Shown here one piece after another: positions 56,686-63,777 of a stretch of 64,000 nucleotides of DNA. This DNA comes from Rheinheimera sp. UJ63 (lineage in GTDB: Bacteria > Pseudomonadota > Gammaproteobacteria > Enterobacterales > Alteromonadaceae): assembly GCF_021568285.1 (NCBI RefSeq), contig NZ_JAKGTQ010000002.1:558001-622000 (forward strand). The letters run 5' to 3'. Under the pieces are notes generated by a model that did not search any database, was not told the DNA's origin, and saw only the letters and a list, made by a program, of their open reading frames with translations. The position numbers and the translations under genes were made by a program. How positions within the stretch are numbered: the stretch's first letter is position 1; each line of letters opens with the position of its first letter.

Positions 56686-57840
56686 TCATGCTGGCACCCT
56701 TGCTAACCGCTTAGCGGGGTTCACGGGTGTTAGCACGACTTCTCTGGAGATGGCCCAGATATAGGCAATCATCTCTCTGGCAATGGCGGTAACGACTAAG
56801 TTGTAGTGTTTGCCACGCTTCATTAAACGTTGATACCGTCGGCATAATCTAAGCTGTGCTTGCCAAGCGATATCAACGATTTCCTTGCTGAGACTTTCCT
56901 GTCGTTTTTGCAGCTCCGTTGATACGTTGGCGGCATAGCGATAAGTATGCGCACCTTCGACCAATAAGCGTCTGGCACGGGTATTCCCCGTTCGGGTAAT
57001 GCCACCTTGCTTGCGTTTACCGCCACTGGAATGCTCAGAGGGGACCAAGCCGAGATAGCTCATGAGTTTTCTCGGGTGGTCGAAGCGGGATAAATCACCC
57101 AGCTCGGCAATCACGCCGACAGCCACTAATAAGCGCACCCCCCGCATGGCTTGAATGGCTTTCACAACAGGGTAGTAACGCCAGTTTTTCACATGGTAAC
57201 TGAGTTCGTTATCCAGTCGCTCAAGGCGTCGGATACGCTCGGTAATGGTTTGTATCGCTTCCTGCAAAACAATCTGTTGCGAAGGATGCGGCAATATCAA
57301 TTCGGTAAGCCAGCGTAGGTGTTTGGCTGACCAATTATCTTGTATGTCACAGCGGATATTGTTGCGCAGCAGCATGGCTTTAAGCTGATACTTTGCGTCT
57401 TTTAAATCCTTCATGGCGGTTTCACGCGCGCGTGATAAATCGCGCATGGCTTCGTCCTCAGGCTCTGGGACATAGATAGGGGCCATATCGCCAGAGCGCA
57501 GCAGTAATGCTAATTTCACGGCATCACGTTTGTCAGTTTTAACGCGCTCACCGGCTTTTTTAGGAATTAACGACGGTGCCACGACATAACAACAGTGGCC
57601 TAAACTTGTTAAAAAGCGATAAATCCAGTATCCACACGGGCCTGCTTCATAAACAAAATGCAGCGTACTGCCGGGGTGCTTAGATTCGAACTGGCGGACA
57701 AGCTTTTGCAGTGCTTGTTTGGTGCCGTTAATGCGCCCGAGACTAACAGGCTTGGCTTCGCGATTGTCTTCGATATAGGCCACTTCAAAGAACTCTTTGT
57801 GAGTATCTAAGCCGATAAAAGTTATGCTATTGTTAACCAT
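56686..57840 (-). CDS. IS110-family (IS1111 group) transposase
   Basis: A 384-residue DEDD-type transposase. The N-terminal RuvC-like domain has FIGLDTHKEFFEVA, VYEAGPCGYWIYRFL and VKTDKRDAVKLALLL, which supply the four acidic residues. The C-terminal Tnp_20 domain has AMRGVRLLVAVGVIAELGDLSRF and LGLVPSEHSSGGKRKQGGITRTGN with the conserved serine. The gene appears intact. Its orientation opposes the cassette genes, so it may block read-through from upstream. Confidence 0.95.
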   Translation of the reverse strand: MVNNSITFIGLDTHKEFFEVAYIEDNREAKPVSLGRINGTKQALQKLVRQFESKHPGSTLHFVYEAGPCGYWIYRFLTSLGHCCYVVAPSLIPKKAGERVKTDKRDAVKLALLLRSGDMAPIYVPEPEDEAMRDLSRARETAMKDLKDAKYQLKAMLLRNNIRCDIQDNWSAKHLRWLTELILPHPSQQIVLQEAIQTITERIRRLERLDNELSYHVKNWRYYPVVKAIQAMRGVRLLVAVGVIAELGDLSRFDHPRKLMSYLGLVPSEHSSGGKRKQGGITRTGNTRARRLLVEGAHTYRYAANVSTELQKRQESLSKEIVDIAWQAQLRLCRRYQRLMKRGKHYNLVVTAIAREMIAYIWAISREVVLTPVNPAKRLARVPA

Positions 57841-57985
57841 GCTGACCTCCGATATTGTATATTCAACAAATACAGTATGGATCTGGTTGCGAAACTAACC
57901 CACGAATTCGGAGGTCAGCACCTCGTGGGGAGTCATTATGTCTATGTGCTTAGGTTGTCATGAGCGTCGGCAATAGAGTTTATAA

Positions 57986-58330
57986 ATGAACACACGCGAG
58001 TACTTGCTAGCTTTATTCGATATTCATTCGGGCTCACTTCCAGTAAGAATTGCCTGCGATAAGTTTATTTCTCGCGAATTACTCTCGGAGCTCATTCAAA
58101 AAGGTTACGTTAGTGCGACAATGTTGGCACCTGACAAATCCGTATTTGTGAATCCCTCTCTTACAGAGAGTGGTAAAAATATGCTCTTTGAATTAAGGCA
58201 AATGAACCCGGAATTATCAAAGACATTATTATTCAGAAAATACAGAGCAATAATAATGAACATTTTATATTCAGTTATTACATTTTTCGTTATGGACTTT
58301 TTTTTCAGGGTAATTCGCGGTGGCTATTAG
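57986..58330 (+). CDS. Cassette 20 protein, tail-anchored, unrecognised
   Basis: A 114-residue protein with a soluble winged-helix-like N-terminal part (REYLLALFDIHSGSLPVRIACDKFISRELLSELIQKGYV) and one hydrophobic helix near the C-terminus (IIMNILYSVITFFVMDFFF). It is the first cassette after the IS. The function is unknown. Confidence 0.62.
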   Translation: MNTREYLLALFDIHSGSLPVRIACDKFISRELLSELIQKGYVSATMLAPDKSVFVNPSLTESGKNMLFELRQMNPELSKTLLFRKYRAIIMNILYSVITFFVMDFFFRVIRGGY

Positions 58331-58342
58331 TATAAAACTCGC

Positions 58343-58432
58343 ACATAACAATGCGCACCATTCGCTCCCTGCGGTCGCTGGGACGCCAAACTCGCTGGCG
58401 CGTTTTTGTCGCCCATGTGCTTTGCGTTATGT
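58343..58432 (+). repeat. attC site of cassette 20
   Basis: It runs from ACATAAC to GTTATGT; common type. Confidence 0.9.
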
Positions 58433-58449
58433 GTTCCTGAGGAGTTATT

Positions 58450-58959
58450 TTGAGATTTAACATTGTTTTATTGGTATGCCTAGTCGCTGGATGTGCTGGT
58501 TTGCCGGATTATGCAGAACCGCCAACTGATACACCCTCTTCTAAGCTACTATTTAAACACGATTTTGAAGCACCTTTTCTTGGGTACTCAACATTTGTAA
58601 ATTTTCATACAGAAGAAGAACCTTGTGGCAAATCGTTTGGCTCTGATAGCGGTGCAAGACTTGTGGTTTTAGACAAGGGTAATCCACTAATTTCTGAGTT
58701 GAATCCAGACGGTGTAAAATTGTCAATAGATAAGAAATATACTTTTATGATTTTGTCAGTTGCTGGCCCAATTAATTGCGCTATCTACACCTCATTTAGT
58801 CCCAAAGCAAATGAGAGTTATGAAATTAAAGTTTCTGGTGAACTTCATTCGTTTTCAAGATCATGCAAGGCTGAGCTATTTAAGGCGGATGAAAATACTA
58901 AACAATTGTCTCCGGTAGAGTTTGAATATTATGGTAATTGTCACGAGTCTGCCGAATGA
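58450..58959 (+). CDS. Cassette 21: lipoprotein, unrecognised
   Basis: A 169-residue protein with a lipoprotein signal (MRFNIVLLVCLVAGC, lipobox LVAGC, Cys15). The mature part contains SGARLVVLDKGNPLISELNPDGVKLSIDKKYTFMI and four further cysteines, one early (EEPCGKSF), one mid (GPINCAIY) and two late (SRSCKAELF, YGNCHES), which may form disulfides. The start is TTG. The family is not recognised. Confidence 0.68.
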   Translation: MRFNIVLLVCLVAGCAGLPDYAEPPTDTPSSKLLFKHDFEAPFLGYSTFVNFHTEEEPCGKSFGSDSGARLVVLDKGNPLISELNPDGVKLSIDKKYTFMILSVAGPINCAIYTSFSPKANESYEIKVSGELHSFSRSCKAELFKADENTKQLSPVEFEYYGNCHESAE

Positions 58960-58961
58960 AC

Positions 58962-59093
58962 ACATAACAAACGCCTCATGGCACTCACTGTCGTTCGTAC
59001 GGACACACAATTCGTTGTGGAATTTGTATTTCGCTGCGCTATATTATTGCAAATACTACAACAAATCGTGCGACGCATAGGTGAGCGTTAAAT
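58962..59093 (+). repeat. attC site of cassette 21 (VCR-like, long)
   Basis: It is about 132 bases from ACATAAC to GTTAAAT. It begins TAACAAACGCCTCATGGCACTC, as in Vibrio-type repeats, and is longer than the other sites here. Confidence 0.8.
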
Positions 59094-59121
59094 GCTGTCA
59101 AACTCAAGTTCAGGAGTTCAA

Positions 59122-59847
59122 ATGAAAATATACAAGGCCGTAATGTTATCTTTGGCTATTACCTTGAGTGGCTGCGCTTCTTATACAACGCCGGGAGGGA
59201 GCGTTCAGCTAAGTCAATTAGCTGATTCAGATATCAATGAGTTAATGTCCAAAAAGCCCACAGCCTCTTTTCCTGCCAATATTGCGGTAGCACGAGTTCA
59301 AGCTCCCGGCTATCAATCTTATAAAGTTAATAGTTTTGGTACAGGGCGTTATAGCGTAATTACGACGAGAGAGGTGGAGTCTGATGACGATTTCATTAGA
59401 CTCTCTAAATTACCTCAACTTGCCGGTATTGCGCCTTTAAACAGGATTTTGCTTCCAGTAGATCTTGATTCTGTGAAAACGTTGCGCGAAGCGTCAGCAC
59501 GCCTGAAAGCAGATATTCTTTTAATCTATACTTTTGATACGACGTTTCATGCAGGTGAACAAAAATTCGCTCCTTTGAATGTTATTTCGCTAGGCTTCTT
59601 GAAAAATAAACAAGTTACTGTAACAACAACAGTATCTGCGGCCTTTTTCGATGTTAGAACGGAATATTTGTATGGTCTTTCGGAAGCAACTGCACAAGAA
59701 GTTAAAGCTGCCAGTGTCTGGAGCACTTCTGATGCAGTAGACGATTTGAGGATTAATACGGAAAAAGCCGCATTTCAAAAGTTAGTTCCTGAAATCGAGA
59801 AAACATGGTTAGGTATTGTTTCGCAATATTCCAACAATGGCATTTAA
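59122..59847 (+). CDS. Cassette 22: lipoprotein, unrecognised
   Basis: A protein of about 241 residues with a lipoprotein signal (MKIYKAVMLSLAITLSGCASY, lipobox LSGC). The mature domain contains ANIAVARVQAPGYQS and a segment (ADILLIYTFDTTF) typical of small periplasmic alpha/beta domains. The ATG at 59122 with AGGAG upstream is used; an ATG at 59092 lies in the attC core. The function is unknown. Confidence 0.7.
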   Translation: MKIYKAVMLSLAITLSGCASYTTPGGSVQLSQLADSDINELMSKKPTASFPANIAVARVQAPGYQSYKVNSFGTGRYSVITTREVESDDDFIRLSKLPQLAGIAPLNRILLPVDLDSVKTLREASARLKADILLIYTFDTTFHAGEQKFAPLNVISLGFLKNKQVTVTTTVSAAFFDVRTEYLYGLSEATAQEVKAASVWSTSDAVDDLRINTEKAAFQKLVPEIEKTWLGIVSQYSNNGI

Positions 59848-59919
59848 CAAACCGCGTCATTTGGGGCATGCGGCCCCTGCGACGCTCACAAGTTCGCGCG
59901 CATGCGCGGGGCGTTATAT
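59842..59919 (+). repeat. attC site of cassette 22
   Basis: It runs from ATTTAAC to GTTATAT, with GGGGCATGCGGCCCC and CGCGCGCATGCGCG hairpins. Confidence 0.85.
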
Positions 59920-60231
59920 ACCAGTAATCAAAAAGTCTATAGCAGCGATAATCTCATCTCTGAAAGTGCTTAAATCTGTGAGGGGCTCTACTAATATTTT
60001 GGTTGGAATACTTGCCATTTGTTGCGTAAGAACAACAAAGTCGCCTTGTTCAATATGGATAGTCGGACACAAATGGCTTGGTACTTTTTTTTCTAATAGA
60101 TGTATTGGTGTAAGTGGGATGACCAATCGAGTATTTAGGGTGCTTAGCAGCTCACTTTGCACGTCAACAAAATAGGGATAAGCTTTAGATGTATTTTTGT
60201 CGAGATTTTTGTAAAGAGTAAATTGAGACAT
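59914..60231 (-). CDS. ccdB: Toxin CcdB (DNA gyrase inhibitor)
   Basis: A 105-residue CcdB homologue. The core YPYFVDVQSELLSTLNTRLVIPLTPIHLLEKKVPSHLCPTIHI and LTQQMASIPTKIL match the family. It ends ITGI rather than the F-plasmid WGI; that Trp contacts GyrA, but chromosomal and Vibrio-type CcdBs often vary here, so inactivity should not be assumed. It lies on the minus strand, opposite to most cassette genes, and one base overlaps ccdA. Confidence 0.93.
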   Translation of the reverse strand: MSQFTLYKNLDKNTSKAYPYFVDVQSELLSTLNTRLVIPLTPIHLLEKKVPSHLCPTIHIEQGDFVVLTQQMASIPTKILVEPLTDLSTFRDEIIAAIDFLITGI

Positions 60232-60476
60232 CAGAATACTCGGTATGAATCAGAAAAAAGACCATGTTTTTCAGTAAGTTCATTGTAAGCCTGAATAGAG
60301 TTGGCGTTCTGTTCTAACCATTCAGCTTTTAATTTAGAGGAAACCTCTTTTTCTAAAGCTTTTTCCATTGTAGCGGATAGATTGATATTAAGGCGCTTAG
60401 CTTCAGCAAGTAACTCACTGTTTAAACTAAGATTTGTGGCCTTTTTTGGGGCTTGTGCATTAAATGTGGTTCTCAT
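60231..60476 (-). CDS. ccdA: Antitoxin CcdA
   Basis: An 81-residue antitoxin. The N-terminal ribbon-helix-helix part is KKATNLSLNSELLAEAKRLNINLSATMEKAL, and the toxin-binding tail is AEWLEQNANSIQAYNELTEKHGLFSD. The start at 60476 is used because upstream codons (to 60560) run into the attC and include a hydrophobic, unlikely leader. It is coupled to ccdB. A GCGCAT...ATGCGC inverted repeat upstream is a likely autoregulatory operator. Confidence 0.93.
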   Translation of the reverse strand: MRTTFNAQAPKKATNLSLNSELLAEAKRLNINLSATMEKALEKEVSSKLKAEWLEQNANSIQAYNELTEKHGLFSDSYRVF

Positions 60477-60488
60477 AAGGCAACTCCG

Positions 60489-60507
60489 TGCGCATTTGTT
60501 ATGCGCA
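60489..60507. promoter_or_regulatory. Candidate CcdA operator
   Basis: TGCGCAT-TTGTT-ATGCGCA, a perfect inverted repeat, lies 13-31 bases upstream of the ccdA start. Confidence 0.5.
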
Positions 60508-60530
60508 TTAATTGTAGTGGTAATAATGGC

Positions 60531-60622
60531 ATTTAACAAACAAATTTTTATCGCCAGCAAAAAGCGCTGGCTGCGTTGTCAAACCGCTGCGCGGCTTTCC
60601 GCGCTAATTTTGGGCGTTATGT
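60531..60622 (+). repeat. attC site of cassette 23 (ccdAB)
   Basis: It runs from ATTTAAC to GTTATGT, with GCGCTGGCTGCG and CGCTGCGCGGC segments forming the arms. Confidence 0.85.
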
Positions 60623-60665
60623 GTATTCGAATTTATTTCGCAAGTAAATGAGGTAGGGACGAAAA

Positions 60666-60845
60666 ATGAAAAAGATCATGGAAAAAAGTGAAACAAAAAT
60701 ACAGAGGTTTGTACCGATACTTTGGATTCTTACTGGGGTGCTTTTCTTGCTGCCTAGTATATTCGGTTCATCAAAAAATCCACCACCAATAGGTGTTGGC
60801 ATGATGTTTATTATTTTGGGTATTGTATTTTTTAAGAAGAAATAG
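60666..60845 (+). CDS. Cassette 24: 59-residue two-helix membrane protein
   Basis: A short protein, MKKIMEKSETKIQRFVPILW..., with two hydrophobic helices (about 16-31 and 40-55) and a KKK end. A GAGG-type site lies upstream. It is followed directly by the decayed yefM without an attC between, so this cassette has lost its own attC. Confidence 0.6.
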   Translation: MKKIMEKSETKIQRFVPILWILTGVLFLLPSIFGSSKNPPPIGVGMMFIILGIVFFKKK

Positions 60846-60872
60846 TCAGGTGCATAAACCACCAAGAAACCC

Positions 60873-60995
60873 TACAACAGTCTGATGGAGACGTTGCACT
60901 TACAGCGTTCACCTGCCAATACTGAGCATTTAAATCGGTCAATTAAACAATTCAAAGCAGGTAAAGTCGCCTACAAAGACGGGATAGATAAGTAG
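60873..60995 (+). pseudogene. Truncated yefM antitoxin remnant
   Basis: Only the C-terminal 40 codons remain, from YNSLMETLHLQRSPANTEHLNRSIKQ to the stop. They align with residues 45-84 of the intact YefM at 54895. The DNA-binding half and promoter are deleted. Confidence 0.85.
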
Positions 60996-61249
60996 TCGTC
61001 TACTGTCATGGACTGACCAATCTTGCAGCGATTATCTGTATTGGCAAACCCAAGAAAAAACACGCTCAAACGAATAAACAAGCTTATAAATGACATTAAA
61101 CGCTCACCGTTTGAAGGTATTGGTAAGCCAGAGCCATTAAAGGAAAACTTAGCTGGTTTTTGTCCCGACGTATAGACGATACGAATCGATTAGTCTTGGC
61201 AGTTGATGACAATACGATTACGATAATCTCGTGTCGTTATCACGATTAA
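60988..61249 (+). pseudogene. Frameshifted yoeB toxin remnant
   Basis: It aligns end to end with YoeB at 55142 but is broken three times: the start codon is ATA instead of ATG, one frameshift falls near the QEKTR segment (about 61055), and another in GF-W (about 61163). The last part (RRIDDTNRLVLAVDDNTITIISCRYHD) is in a third frame. The toxin cannot be made. Confidence 0.9.
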
Positions 61250-61269
61250 ATGGGGCCCTTGTGCAGGGC

Positions 61270-61345
61270 TGCTAACAAGTTACTGCATCGAAAACATAAC
61301 TCGCTGTCGCTCGTCACTTACCGGTAAGTAAAGCGCGATTTGCTA
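61270..61345 (+). repeat. Degenerate attC of the decayed yefM-yoeB cassette
   Basis: It starts TGCTAACAAGTTACTGCATC, like the attC at 51002, but the right end reads GCGCGATTTGC instead of GCGTTAGC, so the crossover core is lost. Confidence 0.75.
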
Positions 61346-61354
61346 AGGACGATT

Positions 61355-61693
61355 TTGAGAACACTTCAACTTTTAGGTTTTATATTTGCGATTGCTGGGT
61401 TTATTTTAGGCTACGTGATGCTGGCCCCTATTGATGGCGAAACATCAGAAGCTTCAGCAGGAGGCGCAGGTATAGGCATTATATTTATGGTGTTACCCAT
61501 GCTTGGTTGGTCTGCGTTAATGTTAGTACCTTCTTCATTTGCTTTGTTTAACAACGCAGTAAGACAACGTAATTACTTTAAAGGTCATTTCTGGTTAAAT
61601 CTTTGGAGATTGAATCTGGTGATTTCCGCCGTATATATAGCTGTTGTTTTATATGTCGCTTATCTGTGGTTTAAAATCAGCTTTGGCAACTAA
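61355..61693 (+). CDS. Cassette 25: membrane protein, unrecognised
   Basis: A protein of about 112 residues with three hydrophobic segments: about 4-24, 43-64 and 88-108. TTG at 61355 is preceded by AAGGA; TTG at 61340 is an alternative. No family is recognised. Confidence 0.6.
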   Translation: MRTLQLLGFIFAIAGFILGYVMLAPIDGETSEASAGGAGIGIIFMVLPMLGWSALMLVPSSFALFNNAVRQRNYFKGHFWLNLWRLNLVISAVYIAVVLYVAYLWFKISFGN

Positions 61694-61801
61694 CGATATC
61701 CATCAAAAACGCGCCCTTTGGGTGCTCGAATAACAACACGTTGCCCCGGATGGGTCTTCAACCCGCTGCGCAGCTTGCCGCAGCATAGTTAGGCGTTAAG
61801 C
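61688..61801 (+). repeat. attC site of cassette 25
   Basis: It starts at AACTAAC and ends at one of two overlapping cores, GTTAGGC (61788) or GTTAAGC (61795). The interior ATCAAAAACGCGCCCTTTGGG matches the attC at 54203. Confidence 0.75.
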
Positions 61802-61814
61802 CTTTAAATGAGCT

Positions 61815-62255
61815 ATGAGCATTATAATAGAAATCGGCAGTACTGCAGATATTGTAGCCCTAAGCAAACTGATACCCGAGTTTGAGCAAGCCACAACTTT
61901 TGAGCAATTAGAGAGTAGGCTTGCTGGAGTCGTTAGTTTAATTTTAGTAGCAAAGTGTCAAGGGGCTCTTATTGGCTATAAAGTGGGTTATCAATTCACT
62001 GAAGATACCTTTTATAGTTGGCTAGGTGGCGTTATTCCTGAGCATAGAAAGCATGGTGTTGCAACGCAGCTGCTTAATTATCAAGAAAAATGGGTTTGGA
62101 ATGCAGGTTACAAACAAATTAAGGTGAAATCCATGGATCGCTTTCCTAGCATGCTTAAGATGCTGACATCAAACGGCTATGAAATAGTTGGCCTAGATAA
62201 AAGTGTTTGTGGTTCAGAGGACAAAATTGTGTTTTTAAAAAGGTTAGTAGTTTAG
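61815..62255 (+). CDS. Cassette 26: GNAT acetyltransferase
   Basis: A 146-residue N-acetyltransferase. Motif A is GVIPEHRKHGVATQLLNYQEKWV, and DTFYSWLGG lies before it. The C-terminal strand is IVFLKRLVV. The ATG at 61815 is used. It differs from the RimJ/RimL-type enzyme of cassette 5. The substrate is unknown. Confidence 0.85.
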   Translation: MSIIIEIGSTADIVALSKLIPEFEQATTFEQLESRLAGVVSLILVAKCQGALIGYKVGYQFTEDTFYSWLGGVIPEHRKHGVATQLLNYQEKWVWNAGYKQIKVKSMDRFPSMLKMLTSNGYEIVGLDKSVCGSEDKIVFLKRLVV

Positions 62256-62321
62256 GCATCACCAACACTTAAAACCAAGCGGCCTGCAGCTGCTAAACTC
62301 GTTAGCAGTATAGCGTTATGT
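62256..62321 (+). repeat. Probable last attC site, partly degenerate
   Basis: It ends in a clear GCGTTATGT (core 62315-62321). The left end lacks a clean RYYYAAC. It is the last attC I can see, so it marks the right end of the array. Confidence 0.55.
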
Positions 62322-62547
62322 GAAAACTAGCGAAGCTAAACCACCATTCAAAGTGCTCTTATGCATTATTACCATCTTAATGTCGACTGGAACGCTCGGT
62401 AGGAATGCCATCTTTTAAAGCCCTATGATCTGCTGCCTTTAATGGCAATTGAAAAATTTTTGGGTATTCGGCTGCGTAATAATGGCGTTTGAAGCGGGCG
62501 TAGAGCAGGTTAAATAACTTGAGCAGATTGCAAAGCTGTTATTGGCA
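62322..62547. other. Gap between the array and the ParD-like/map operon
   Basis: About 226 bases without a credible ORF or attC. Confidence 0.5.
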
Positions 62548-62575
62548 ATATATGATTCGTATATGAATCATATAT
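62548..62575. promoter_or_regulatory. Inverted repeat upstream of the ParD-like gene
   Basis: ATATATGATTC-GTATAT-GAATCATATAT has perfect 11-bp arms and ends 12 bases before the ATG. It is a likely operator for the downstream ribbon-helix-helix-type protein. Confidence 0.65.
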
Positions 62576-62586
62576 AAGGGTTGGCT

Positions 62587-62793
62587 ATGGGAATTGTAAA
62601 AATTGATGACGAGCTACACGAAGAAATTCGCAAGGCGAGTTCCGTGATGGTTCGCTCTATTAATGCTCAGGCTGAGTTTTGGATAAAGGTGGGTATGCTT
62701 GCCGAGGCGAATCCTAATATGTCTTTTTCTGACATCATGCGCGAGCAAATGAAGCAGGCTCAGGTAGAGGTAAGGATGGTTGTCGGTGGCTAG
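62587..62793 (+). CDS. ParD-like antitoxin-family protein
   Basis: A 68-residue protein, MGIVKIDDELHEEIRKASSVMVRSINAQAEFWIKVGMLAEANPNMSF, matching the ParD-like family: a beta strand, then the helices of an Arc/MetJ-type ribbon-helix-helix. The ATG at 62587 has GGG upstream. Its last codons overlap the start of a methionine aminopeptidase gene instead of a ParE-type toxin. It probably binds the inverted repeat just upstream. Confidence 0.82.
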   Translation: MGIVKIDDELHEEIRKASSVMVRSINAQAEFWIKVGMLAEANPNMSFSDIMREQMKQAQVEVRMVVGG

Positions 62794-63568
62794 CATAAAA
62801 CTGAAAAGTGCCGAAGAATTAACTGTTATGCGCGAGTCTGGCCGGCTTTTGGCGGCAGTGTTTGCTTACCTTGATGATTTGATTGTCGAGGGTGTTTCAA
62901 CAATGGCGATCAATGATCTAGCGGAACAATTTATTACTGAACAGTTGTCAGCTCGTCCAGCAAGTAAAGGCCAGTATGGCTATCAATATGTTCTGAATAG
63001 TTCAGTAAACCAGGTGGTATGTCACGGGGTTCCTTCAACTACGCAAAAGCTGAAATCTGGGGATATTATCAACATTGATATCACCTTAGAGCAGGGCGGA
63101 TATATCGCTGACTCCAGCAAAATGTACATGATAGGTAACGTAATGCCAGCCGCTAAGCGACTGGTCGATATAACCTATGAGGCCATGTGGCAAGGGATCT
63201 ATAGTGTTAAGCCTGGTGCCACTCTCGGGGATATTGGTCATGCTATCCAGCGTCATGCTCAGAAATATGGCTACACTGTTGTTCGCGAGTATTGCGGGCA
63301 TGGCATTGGCCGCGAAATGCATGAAGAGCCACAGATATTGCATTATGGTCAACCCGGCAAAGGGTTAGTGCTGCAAGAAGGAATGGTGTTCACCATAGAG
63401 CCGATGATTAACCAAGGTAAGGCCAAGGTTAAGTTGAAGAAAGATGGGTGGACGGTTGTTACCAGCGACAAGAAGTTATCTGCTCAGTGGGAGCATACCG
63501 TGGCTGTCACCTCAGAGGGGTACGAGGTTTTAACGCTTAGAGCTGAAGAGCGCATTAAACCAAGTTAA
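62780..63568 (+). CDS. map: Type I methionine aminopeptidase
   Basis: Removes N-terminal methionine from nascent proteins. It has 262 residues and all five metal ligands: Asp100 (NIDIT), Asp111 (ADSSKM), His174 (YCGHGIG), Glu207 (TIEPM) and Glu238 (QWEHT). It starts at GTG inside the ParD-like gene (14-base overlap), so the two are translationally coupled. This is probably an extra copy and not the housekeeping map, which usually lies next to rpsB; that copy is not in this window. A GTG at 62786 is an alternative start. Confidence 0.92.
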   Translation: MSVASIKLKSAEELTVMRESGRLLAAVFAYLDDLIVEGVSTMAINDLAEQFITEQLSARPASKGQYGYQYVLNSSVNQVVCHGVPSTTQKLKSGDIINIDITLEQGGYIADSSKMYMIGNVMPAAKRLVDITYEAMWQGIYSVKPGATLGDIGHAIQRHAQKYGYTVVREYCGHGIGREMHEEPQILHYGQPGKGLVLQEGMVFTIEPMINQGKAKVKLKKDGWTVVTSDKKLSAQWEHTVAVTSEGYEVLTLRAEERIKPS

Positions 63569-63777
63569 GTACCGTAACGTTAGCTTAGGTTGTGCCTGCG
63601 CTTTTATGCGGTAGCCGCAGGTGCGGCTGTTGGGTGATAAGGCCGCTTTGGGAATAAACCCTTTCTAGTTGTCATTCCGGCAATCTTGGTATTATACGCA
63701 GGCTAAGCAGTATGCTCATCTGTGTTCTCAGCGATGGCTGTAGCGCGAAAGTACTGGATGTTCAGGAAGGTAAAAAT

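Larger units (their letters stand above)
56373..57937 (-). mobile_element. IS1111-type insertion sequence (IS110 family)
   Basis: Subterminal inverted repeats GACTCCCCACG (56378-56388) and CGTGGGGAGTC (57924-57934) flank one transposase gene, the layout of the IS1111 subgroup. Tips are uncertain by two bases because TT occurs on both sides. Removing the element restores GAATAAGCG-TTATGTCTATG, an intact GTTATGT recombination core, so the insertion is exactly at the crossover point of the attI-like site. Confidence 0.85.
46170..62321 (+). mobile_element. Chromosomal integron: intI, attI and cassette array
   Basis: The element has a minus-strand integron integrase, a LexA box and an attI-like region. 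About 26 cassettes separated by attC sites are then read to the right. attC sites run from an RYYYAAC-type start to a GTTRRRY-like core with imperfect complementarity between. Seven sites share one highly similar sequence of about 87 bases, which is typical of sedentary chromosomal integrons whose attC sites match the host integrase. Almost all cassette genes are on the plus strand. Recognisable attC sites end at about 62321. Confidence 0.93.

Noticed and set aside
60301-60651. 116-codon plus-strand frame across ccdA and its attC
   Set aside because: It is antisense to a well-supported ccdA gene and runs through the attC.
63569-63600. GTTAGC-like core after map that might be a further attC
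   Set aside because: AACGTTAGC is present but no paired RYYYAAC end or complementary arms could be found near it.
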